This document shows positions 56,453-64,000 of a stretch of 64,000 bases of DNA, piece after piece; position 1 is the first letter of the stretch; every line of letters starts with the position of its first letter. Where the stretch lies: positions 930,001-994,000 of the forward strand of contig CAVVZJ010000001.1 of assembly GCA_963752755.1 (NCBI GenBank). Reading direction: 5' to 3'. Below the pieces are notes generated by a model. The model worked only from the letters and a program-made list of their open reading frames with translations, was not told where the DNA came from and searched no databases. Both the position numbers and the translations under genes were made by a program. This DNA is from CAVVZJ01 sp963752755 (GTDB taxonomy: Bacteria > Planctomycetota > Planctomycetia > Isosphaerales > Isosphaeraceae).

Positions 56453-58704
56453 ATGATCCCAGTCGTGCAGCTTGCCACCCCACTGGTCCTGCTCTTGATC
56501 CTGAACGACCCGATCCCGGTTTCGGTGCCGTCCCGTTCGGAGCCCGTGAGCTACAGCGATGAGGTTGCCGACATCCTCGCCGCGAAGTGCGTCGGGTGTC
56601 ACAACGCGGGCTTCGCGGAGAGCAAGATGGTGATGGAGGATGTCGCGGGGATGCTCAAGGGGGGCAAGCGCGGGCCGGCGATCGTGCCGGGTCGGGCGGA
56701 GGAAAGCCGCTTGTTCCGGCTCGCCTCGCATCGCGAACTGCCGCACATGCCACCGGCCGACAAGCCGGGCACGATCCCGCTCACACCCGGCGAACTCGGC
56801 CTCCTGAAACTCTGGATCGACGCCGGCGCCAAGGATGACTCGGGAGATTCCACCGACGCAAATCATCCCATCGAGTTGGGCTCGCTGCCGCCCGGAATCC
56901 ACCCGATCGTCGCCGTCGATCTGACCACCGATGGCCGTCGCGTTGCCGCCGGTCGAGCGAACCGGGTGCAGGTGTACGACACCGACAGCGGCTTGGAGAT
57001 CGTTTCGCTCACTGGTCATCGAGATATCATTCAGTCATTGTGCCTTAGTGCCGACGGCTCGAAACTCGCCGCCGGGTCGTATCAGATTGTCACGCTCTGG
57101 AACTGCCCGACCGGCGGTCTCTCGCGGACGCTCGCCGGTCACAGTGACGTTGTTGCCGGAGTTGCGGTGGCCGGAGGTGGGAACACCATCGTGTCGGTCG
57201 GGGTCGACCGAACGCTCCGTGTCTGGGACGCGGAGGGAAAAGAGACACGCAAGATCGCCCTTCCCGCTCCTGGACTCTCCGTCGCGACCTCGCCTGAGGG
57301 TCGACGCGTCGCTGTGGGTTGCCGTGACGGTTCGGTCCGCGTCTTCGAACTTGCCGACGGCCGGCTCGCCTCCGATTGGAAGCTTCAGGGATTGCCTGTC
57401 TATGGATTGGCGTTCGTCGGCAACGAGCGGATTGCCGCCGCGTTTGAGGGCGGCCTGGTCCCGATCTTCGCCTTGCCGGAAACGCCCGATGCGATACCTG
57501 CGCAGCCCGTATTTCTCCGCGGCCATGAGGGAAACGTCCACGCCGTCGCCGCCACCCCCGACGGCCGCTTCGTTGTCACCGGTGGTGAGGACCGAACGGC
57601 CCGCGTCTGGAAAGCCGACGACGGCCGGCTGCGTGAAGACCCTCGATGGTCACGAGGGAGCCGTGCTCGCGGTGGCGTTCGGTCCGCGGGGGGAGTTCGT
57701 GCTAACCGGCTCGGCTGACAGGATGGCCCGGATCTTCGACAGAGAGTCCGGTGCGTTGCAACAAACGCTCGCTACCCACCACGGCCCTGTTCATGGCGTG
57801 GCCGTCTCGCCGGACGGCCGCCGCGTCGTCACTGCGGGCGACGAGGGTGGCCTCATGGTGTGGGAGGCGGACTCTGGTCACAAGGTCATCGCCTTTGGTC
57901 ACGTCGGAGAGCAACCCGTTGCGAAGCCGCAACCCCTCCGCGCCGTGTCCTTCCTCGACGAAGGCACTTTCGTCTCCGCATCCGACGATCACACGCTCAA
58001 AACGTGGACCTTCGAGGGCTCCTGGTCCCTTTGGAAGACCCTCGGCCCGCATGCCGACCGCGTGCTCGCCCTCGACTTCAATCCCGACGGCACCCTTCTC
58101 GCCGCCGGCGCTGGAGAGCCAACGCGGTCCGGCGAGGTGACAGTCTGGGAGACCGGGAAGGGTTTGCTTGTCCACCGACTCGATCACCTTCACTCCGACG
58201 CCGTCTTCGGCCTGCGCTTCAGTCCTGACGGCCAGCGGCTCGCGACCGCGTCGGCCGATCGGTTCCTCAAGGTCGTCGATGTCACCGACGGCAAGGAACT
58301 CCGCTCGTTCGAGGGCCATAATCACCATGTTCTTGTCCGTTGACTGGAACGCGGACGGTACCCAGCTCGTTTCAGGCGGGGCGGACGGTGTCTTGAAATT
58401 CTGGGACTATGCGGCCGGCGAGCCGATCCGGACCTCTCGCACGCTGGGCAAGCAGGTTACGTCGGTCCGCTGGTCCCGGGAGGGCCGCAACCCGCTCGTC
58501 GCCGGCGCCTCGGGCGATAAGAGCGTTTATTTCTTCAATCCTAGCAACGGCCAGTCTGTCCGCAACTTCGACGGCCCGAGCGACTACGTCTTCGGCGTCG
58601 CCGTCACGCCTGACCGCTCCCGCGTCGCCGCGGGTGGGGTTGACGGTGTCCTCTTCCTCTGGAACGGTGAAAACGGCGAGGTCCTCCGCAGGTTCGAGCC
58701 CTGA
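56453..58704 (+). CDS. Planctomycete cytochrome C plus WD40 repeat protein (two frame breaks)
   Basis: About 751 residues from the ATG at 56453. Signal-like start (VVQLATPLVLLLILNDPIPV); the PSCyt1 domain has ADILAAKCVGCHNAGFAESK (CxxCH heme site) and HMPPADKPGTIPLTPGELGL. Twelve or so WD40-type repeats follow (for example IIQSLCLSADGSKLAAGSYQ, VHGVAVSPDGRRVVTAGDEG, VFGLRFSPDGQRLATASADR), forming one or two propellers. Breaks near 57630 and 58330. The design of a heme domain joined to a propeller is common in planctomycetes and is thought to be periplasmic. Completes the DUF1549-DUF1501 cluster. Confidence 0.85.
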
Positions 58705-58744
58705 GCGTCCGACGACGGGGCTCACGAGGTCGCGGACTTTTTGC

Positions 58745-58774
58745 TTGCCGGGTCAAATGGCAAGACAGTATAGT
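58745..58774 (+). promoter_or_regulatory. Candidate sigma-70 promoter for the 58836 gene
   Basis: TTGCCG (58745-58750), 18-nt spacer, TATAGT (58769-58774), about 60 nt before the ATG at 58836. It gives the small secreted protein a start of its own after the WD40 gene. Confidence 0.5.
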
Positions 58775-58835
58775 CTGCCAGTCGCTCGGGGGCGTGCTGG
58801 TGTCCACGGCGCGTTCCGGGCGAGGAGGCGTAGCC

Positions 58836-59240
58836 ATGCGAATACTGATCGTGGCAGCCTGGCTGCTGGGATTCATCAGCCCGGCGATTGCCTTTCCCGA
58901 CGACGAGCGTGCAGTCAAGGTTGTGCCGGCCGCCGAGGCGAAGGGGCATGTGGGTGAGCGCTGTACGATCGAGATGACCGTGCGTGCGAGCAAGAACTCG
59001 GTTCGCCACAAGGAATTCTACCTCGATTCCGAGTCCGATTTCCGTGACCCGAAGAACTTCGCTGTCGTCATCGAGTACAGGTATGCCGAATCTTTCAAGT
59101 GTGCCGGCATCGACGATCCGGCCACCCACTTCAAGGGAAAGACCATCCGCGCGACCGGTCTGGTTATTCGCGAGGAGGACCAGACGCGCATTCGGGTCGA
59201 GGACCCGGAGCAGATCCAGGTGGTCAAGGGCCGTCTCTGA
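58836..59240 (+). CDS. Small secreted protein, OB-fold-like
   Basis: 134 residues from the ATG at 58836, with GAGGAGG upstream. Signal peptide MRILIVAAWLLGFISPAIAF. The mature part reads VVPAAEAKGHVGERCTIEMT, FYLDSESDFRDPKNFAVVIE and GKTIRATGLVIREEDQTRIR, VEDPEQIQVV: a pattern of strands like exported nucleic-acid-binding OB domains (DUF-type 'OB-like'). Role unknown. Next gene is a DUF1559 prepilin-like protein 84 nt on. Confidence 0.65.
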   Translation: MRILIVAAWLLGFISPAIAFPDDERAVKVVPAAEAKGHVGERCTIEMTVRASKNSVRHKEFYLDSESDFRDPKNFAVVIEYRYAESFKCAGIDDPATHFKGKTIRATGLVIREEDQTRIRVEDPEQIQVVKGRL

Positions 59241-59323
59241 GCGACAGGGCTGGGCCGGGTCCCAAATGCCCTTTGGGGGCGAAGAATTCGCCGGGCGCTC
59301 ATCGAGAGGAGAACCGTCGTCCG

Positions 59324-60369
59324 ATGTTCCGACGCCGTGGTTTCACCTTGATTGAACTGCTAGTGGTCATTGCGATCATCGGCGTCTTGATCGCGTTACT
59401 GCTGCCGGCGGTGCAGGCAGCCCGCGAGGCGGCCAGGCGGGTGCATTGCGTCAACAACCTCAAGCAGATCGGCCTGGCCTTGCACAACTATCACCAGGCT
59501 CTGAACGTCTTCCCGCCCGGGCATTTCAACACCCACATTGCGGGGCGAGGGAACTGCTGGGGGCTCTACTCGCAGCTCTTGCCGCAGATGGAGCAGCAAG
59601 CCCTCTTCAACGGGTTCAACTTCAGCGTCCAACCCGACACCGACCCCACAACGACCCCGGCCGCGGCCAACATCACCGGTTACCAGACGTTCCTCAATAC
59701 CCTAATCTGCCCGTCCGACTCGGCGCCGGTATTGATCCCAGTCGGCAACAGCGCTTATGCAACGCACAATTATAATATGAGCGTTGGCTCGGGCTACTCG
59801 GTCGTACAATATCCGGTGGCGCCGCTGGCGGGCATCCCGAACGGGGTCTTCTTCGAGAATTCGGCCGTCTCGGCGGCGGGTATCACTGACGGCCTTTCCG
59901 GAACGGTCGTCATCAGTGAGACGATCCGCTCGACCCTGGGAGCCACGTTCGCAACGGCCCCGCTCGACGTCTTCGTGATCACGGGCAACAACAGCACATC
60001 CGGCCCACCGATCATCTCCGACGCGGATTACGTGTCGAAATGCGTGACCACAACGCCCCCGGGTTTCCAGGCGACGAGGGGCGTCCGCTGGCACTACGGA
60101 TGCCCGGACATAGCATGTATAATCATCGTCGGTCGCCCAACGACAAACGATACGACTGCCGAGGCGGCCTGCCGCACAGCAACCGCTCCGACCCACTCTG
60201 GAACTGGCTCTCACTGAACATCACGGCGCGAAGCCAGCATCCGGGCGGTGTCAACGCCCTGTTCGGTGACGGTCACGTCCAGTTCGTCAAGCAGACGGTG
60301 GCCCTGGGTGTCTGGCAAGCCCTTGGCAGCCGCAACGGCAGCGAGGTGATCTCGGCCGACGCCTATTGA
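59324..60369 (+). CDS. DUF1559 prepilin-like protein (one frame break)
   Basis: About 349 residues from the ATG at 59324. Type II/IV prepilin cleavage and N-methylation motif: MFRRRGFTLIELLVVIAIIG, then VLIALLLPAVQAAREAARRV. DUF1559 body: CVNNLKQIGLALHNYHQALN, FPPGHFNTHIAGRGN. After a break near 60105 it ends GGVNALFGDGHVQFVKQTVA, the family hallmark. Planctomycetes hold tens of such genes; function is unknown, probably pseudopilins. Confidence 0.9.
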
Positions 60370-60425
60370 TGTCATGTTCCGATCTCGTCTGACGACGACA
60401 CGAATGCCCTCGGCTGCCATCGTTC

Positions 60426-61103
60426 ATGCCCTCCGAAGTCGATCTCGCCCCGTTCTGGCTCTCGCTGCAGGTGGCCGGCCTAGCGACGCTGGCGATCGTG
60501 GCCGTCGGCTTGCCGGTGGCCTATCTCCTGGCGAGGACAAGCTTTCCAGGCCGGGGATTGCTTGCGGGGTTACTGGTGCTGCCCCTCGTGCTTCCGCCGA
60601 CGGTTCTGGGATACTACTTGCTGCAGGTTTTTGGGCGGCGGGCTCCGATCGGTCTGTGGCTTGAAGAGACGCTGGGAGTCACGATCGTCTTCCACTGGTC
60701 GGGTGCCGTGCTGGCGTCGGCTGTGGCGGGGTTTCCGCTGTTCTTGTTACCGTCGCGGTCAGCGTTCGAGGGGGTTGATCCGGCCCTGGAGGATGTGGCG
60801 CGATTGCTGGGGCGAAACGAGGCGTCGGTCTTCCTCGCCATCACGCTGCCGCTGGCCTGGCGAGGCCTGGCGGCGGGGGCAGTCCTGGCGTTTGTCCGGG
60901 CGCTGGGTGATTTCGGGGCGACGTTGATGCTCGCGGGCGATATCCCCGGCCTGACTCGCACAGCCTCGCTGGCGATCTACGATGCCGTCCAGCGCAACGA
61001 CCCGGCAACGGCCGGCCGACTCACTCTGCTGGTCTCCGTCGTTTCGATCCTGGCCCTCTGGGGCATGCAGCGAAGCCTGCCCCGCCGTGGTCTTGGGGCG
61101 TGA
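60426..61103 (+). CDS. modB: Molybdate ABC transporter permease
   Basis: 225 residues, intact. Five membrane helices and the EAA loop (FEGVDPALEDVARLLGRNEA; LAWRGLAAGAVLAFVRALGD, FGATLMLAGDIPGLTRTASL). This matches ModB-type permeases for molybdate/tungstate. Its TGA overlaps a GTG of the modC frame. A modA gene is not in the window, so the binding protein must be elsewhere. Confidence 0.9.
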   Translation: MPSEVDLAPFWLSLQVAGLATLAIVAVGLPVAYLLARTSFPGRGLLAGLLVLPLVLPPTVLGYYLLQVFGRRAPIGLWLEETLGVTIVFHWSGAVLASAVAGFPLFLLPSRSAFEGVDPALEDVARLLGRNEASVFLAITLPLAWRGLAAGAVLAFVRALGDFGATLMLAGDIPGLTRTASLAIYDAVQRNDPATAGRLTLLVSVVSILALWGMQRSLPRRGLGA

Positions 61104-61114
61104 AAGGGCCGGCA

Positions 61115-62207
61115 ATGCTGGAGGTCCGCCTGGAACATCGCGTCCACCCTGGCCTGCGGCTAGATCTAGTTTTTTCGCTGGGCGACATGTGCGGCGTCGT
61201 TTTCGGTCCCTCGGGTACTGGCAAAACCAGCCTGCTCCGTCTCATCGCCGGACTCGCCCGGCCCGATGCCGGCTCGGTCCGCCTCGGCGGTGCCACTCTC
61301 TTCGACACAGGGCGTCGGATCGATGTTCCCTTACGCTCACGACGGATCGGGATGATCTTTCAGGAGGACCTACTGTTCCCCCATCTTGACGTGGCGTCGA
61401 ATATCCGATTCGGCCTGAAAGGCCAGCCGTCTCAGAAAATCGCGGCCCGGCTGGAGGAGGTGTCAGCACTCTGCGGCGTGGGCCGGCTTCTCGACCGTTC
61501 GCCCGCGACCCTCTCTGGCGGCGAGCGACAGCGGGTCGGCCTGGCACGTGCCCTGGCGCCCCGACCGCGACTCCTGCTCTGCGACGAGCCCGTTTCCGCC
61601 CTCGACCTGGAAAACCGGTACACCTTGATTGAACAGCTTCGGGCCGTGCAGCAGTTCGAGGCGATCCCGATCCTTTACGTCACTCACAGCCCGGCTGAGG
61701 CGATCGCGCTCGGCAACCGACTCTTTCTGCTCCGCGAAGGCCGCCTGGTGGCCGAAGGTTCCCCGCTCGACGTGCTCGCTGCACACGGCCAGGGGCCTTC
61801 ACTTCGACGGGAAGGCATCCGGAACGTCGTGAGGGGTCTCGTGGCGTCGCATGCGCCCGACAAGGTCGCCACGCACCTGATCCTCGATGGCGGCCCGGAA
61901 TTGGTCATCCCGCACTGTGAGCGGCCAATTGGCGAGGCGGTCGCGGTTGGCGTCCGCTCCGATGACCTGCTGCTCGCCGGTGGTCCGCTGGCCGGCGTGA
62001 GCGCCCGCAACGTGATCGCGGGGACGGTCGAGCGCGGTGGTGTCGCATGGCTCCGAGGCGGAGGTGGTGGTCCGGACAGGGGCAGTCGTCTGGGTCGCGA
62101 GCGTCGTCGGCTCGTCGGTGTCGAGCCTCGGTCTGGGGCCGGGCCGGGAGGTTTGGCTGGTCATCAAGGCACGGAGTGTCCACGTTCTCGGTGAAAGTGA
62201 TGGGTAG
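61115..62207 (+). CDS. modC: Molybdate ABC transporter ATPase (frame break near the end)
   Basis: About 364 residues from the ATG at 61115 (a GTG at 61100 is also possible). Walker A GVVFGPSGTGKTSLLRLIAG, Q-loop FQEDLLFPHLD, signature LSGGERQRVGLARALAPRPR, Walker B LLLCDEPVSALD, H-loop YVTHSPAEA. The C-terminal molybdate-type TOBE domain is reached by a break near 62045: the shifted frame reads SHGSEAEVVVRTGAVVWVAS and ends REVWLVIKARSVHVLGESDG at TAG 62205-62207. Energises ModB. Confidence 0.9.
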
Positions 62208-62298
62208 CCCCCTACCGATCGCGGTCATCGTGGCTATCATGGAGGGTCAGAGTCGGGCCCGGAACATTCGCCACGATAAGCCAACGGGTATCAGAGTC

Positions 62299-63930
62299 AT
62301 GGACCCCCGGATCGCGGCCACTGTTGAATATACGCCCGGGGATACCGCCTTTTCGGCGTCCTCTTCCGCGAACGACCCTCCCTCTGCGACGCACCGGGTC
62401 GAGCTGGTGACGGGCAGCGGCCCAACCCTTTCGACGGAGACCCGGGAACTACTCCGACAGCGTTTGCGGTCAGCCACCGGATTCATGGCCGCCACGTCGT
62501 TGCTGTTCCTCATCCGCAACCTGTCGATGGGCTCCGAGCTGACTCGCTGGGTGCAGTTGCCGGTCTTCCTGTTCCTCCTCGTCGTCCTCCTGCTGCTCTC
62601 GCCGCGGTGGTTTCCAAGCATGAAAGGGCTACGACTCCTGGAACTGGCGGTCTTCGCAGTGGTTGTAGTGTCGATCTTGGTCCGTCAATACCACCTGGAA
62701 CTTGTCCGCTCGAGCCGGAGCGACCCGGTTCCACTCTTAATCTCAATCAAGGATGGAATCACGTCGATCTTCGCGGTGATGATGATATATGGGATGTTCA
62801 TTCCGAACACCTGGCGTCGTGCGGCGGCGGTCGTGATCCCGATCGCCCTCTCACCGGTGGTGGTGCCGACGATGCTGGCCATGCTCCACCCCGAGTTCGC
62901 CGCGCACGCGCGGCGGATCGCCTCACCGGAGCTGATGACGAGCAACGCACTGACCCTGCTCGTCGGGGGCGCCCTGGCGATCTTCGGCACGCACACCATC
63001 AATGCCTTGCGGGTCGAGGCGTTCGCCGCTCGGCAGTTCGGTCAGTACCGACTCGGCCGTCGACTGGGGACGGGGGGCATGGGCGAGGTCTATCTCGCCG
63101 AACACCAACTCCTGAAGCGTCCCTGCGCCATCAAGCTGATCCACTCCGGTCGGACCGGCGACCGCCGCGCGATGGCCCGCTTCGAACGCGAGGTGCGCAC
63201 GACCGCCCGCCTGAGCCACCCAAACACCATCGAGATCTACGACTACGGTCGTACAGGCGACGGCACATTTTATTATGTGATGGAATATCTCCGTGGCCTG
63301 AGTCTTGATGAGCTGGTGGTCCGTCACGGCCCGTTGCCGCCGGGCCGGGTGATTTACTTGCTGCGTCAGGCGTGTGCCGCGCTTGGTGAGGCCCACGCCG
63401 CTGGCGTGATCCATCGCGACATCAAGCCGGCGAATATCTTCGCCTCGCGGCGGGGAAACCTCTACGACTTCGTCAAGTTGCTCGACTTCGGCCTAGTCAA
63501 GACGCTCTCTGAGCCCAGCTCGGTACAGCTCAGCCAGGACCACACCGTCGCAGGATCGCCGTTGTTCATGGCTCCCGAGCAGGCCACTGGCGGTCGGGTG
63601 CCCGACGGCCGGACGGACCTCTATGCCCTTGGTGCGGTGGCGTATTATCTGCTCACTGGGCGGCCACCTTTCGAGGGCCAGACGGCCATGCAAGTGATGA
63701 TCGCCCACGCCCGCGACCCGGTGACGCCGCCGTCGAGGCTCCGCCCCGGCCTCTCGGCCGATCTGGAGGCTATTGTCCTCCGCTGCCTTGCCAAGGACCC
63801 CGCCGGCCGCTTTCCCGACGCCGACGCCTTCGCCTGCGCCCTCGCCGCCTGCGCCGACGCTACCTCCTGGGATGCCGACCGCGCCCGCGACGTGGTGGCT
63901 CCACGCCGAGCTGTCACAGCCGGAGCCTGA
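62299..63930 (+). CDS. Membrane Ser/Thr protein kinase, membrane domain first
   Basis: 543 residues from the ATG at 62299 (an earlier ATG at 62239 is possible). A cytoplasmic stub leads to about five membrane helices (MAATSLLFLIRNLSMGSELT; VQLPVFLFLLVVLLLLSPRW; LLELAVFAVVVVSILVRQYH; IPIALSPVVVPTMLAMLHPE; LTLLVGGALAIFGTHTINAL). The C-terminal kinase is complete: RRLGTGGMGEVYLAEHQL, RPCAIKLIHSGRT, GVIHRDIKPANIFASRRG, VKLLDFGLVKTLSEP, SPLFMAPEQATGGRVPDGRT, LGAVAYYLLTGRPPFEGQT. All catalytic residues are present. Most planctomycete kinases have the kinase domain first. Frame intact. Confidence 0.9.
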   Translation: MDPRIAATVEYTPGDTAFSASSSANDPPSATHRVELVTGSGPTLSTETRELLRQRLRSATGFMAATSLLFLIRNLSMGSELTRWVQLPVFLFLLVVLLLLSPRWFPSMKGLRLLELAVFAVVVVSILVRQYHLELVRSSRSDPVPLLISIKDGITSIFAVMMIYGMFIPNTWRRAAAVVIPIALSPVVVPTMLAMLHPEFAAHARRIASPELMTSNALTLLVGGALAIFGTHTINALRVEAFAARQFGQYRLGRRLGTGGMGEVYLAEHQLLKRPCAIKLIHSGRTGDRRAMARFEREVRTTARLSHPNTIEIYDYGRTGDGTFYYVMEYLRGLSLDELVVRHGPLPPGRVIYLLRQACAALGEAHAAGVIHRDIKPANIFASRRGNLYDFVKLLDFGLVKTLSEPSSVQLSQDHTVAGSPLFMAPEQATGGRVPDGRTDLYALGAVAYYLLTGRPPFEGQTAMQVMIAHARDPVTPPSRLRPGLSADLEAIVLRCLAKDPAGRFPDADAFACALAACADATSWDADRARDVVAPRRAVTAGA

Positions 63931-64000
63931 TCCGGCCCTCGCCTGATCATCGCATCGACTCGGCGGCGATGGACAAACGCGGTTGAGGCGACCCGGCCAC

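Noticed and set aside
58330..58350. In-frame stop in the WD40 gene as another Sec codon
   Set aside because: The protein continues in a different frame after the stop, with no Cys context, so an indel explains it, unlike 40776.
1..64000. tRNA or rRNA genes, CRISPR arrays, insertion sequences, prophage
   Set aside because: Scanning by eye found no tRNA T-arm patterns in cloverleaf context, no regular short repeats and no transposase or integrase motifs.

Overview
The window looks like chromosomal DNA of a high-GC planctomycete, most like Isosphaeraceae. This is inferred from family content: paired DUF1549/DUF1553 and DUF1501 genes, planctomycete-type cytochrome c plus WD40, a DUF1559 prepilin-like protein, a DUF1080 protein, PEP-CTERM/LamG proteins, an ECF sigma factor paired with a Ser/Thr kinase, and many signal-peptide proteins of unknown role. 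No rRNA, tRNA, IS element or CRISPR array was seen.

Layout. 0-6.4 kb (minus strand): SRP RNA - dnaX - ybaB - recR, then rpoN and two tandem STM4015-type repeat proteins. The SRP RNA-dnaX-ybaB-recR order is the one known from Bacillus. 6.6-7.6 kb: a bicupin dioxygenase-like gene. 7.7-13.3 kb (plus): a leader element, hisS, hicB-hicA, a maltose-type acetyltransferase, hisZ and hisG. 13.4-18.2 kb: a secreted Pro-rich protein, a HEAT-repeat protein, a sarcosine-oxidase-family flavoenzyme and rbfA. 18.6-23.5 kb (minus): the rplY-pth-rpsF-ssb-rplI-dnaB block. 23.7-28.8 kb: ChuX-like, macro-domain, PH-domain, di-heme cytochrome, DUF1080 and an unknown gene. 28.8-34.9 kb: two PEP-CTERM/LamG paralogues divergent from an ECF sigma/kinase pair and a TPR protein. 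34.9-43.2 kb: nitrilase, membrane P-loop NTPase, trpA, MCE/MlaD-MlaE, a thioredoxin-like protein with an in-frame TGA, a rhomboid and an Ldh_2-like protein. 43.4-52 kb: a second copy of the leader element, galM, a two-component/anti-sigma cassette, a TGS GTPase, a TlpA-like thioredoxin and ribBA. 52-64 kb: the DUF1549/DUF1501/WD40 cluster, a small secreted protein, a DUF1559 protein, modBC and a membrane Ser/Thr kinase.

The most interesting signals are: (1) a candidate secreted selenoprotein (C-x-x-TGA) at 40.6-41.2 kb with hairpins just after the TGA; (2) a run of nine A in dnaX where slippage in either direction gives an immediate stop, a layout known to make the gamma subunit in Thermus; (3) a three-block conserved leader element placed upstream of both hisS and galM.

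Caution: roughly half of the protein genes, including essential ones (hisS, pth, rpoN), are split between reading frames. Protein similarity continues across each break, so single-base indel errors are far more likely than gene decay. Such genes are given as one feature with approximate break positions; coordinates at breaks are estimates.
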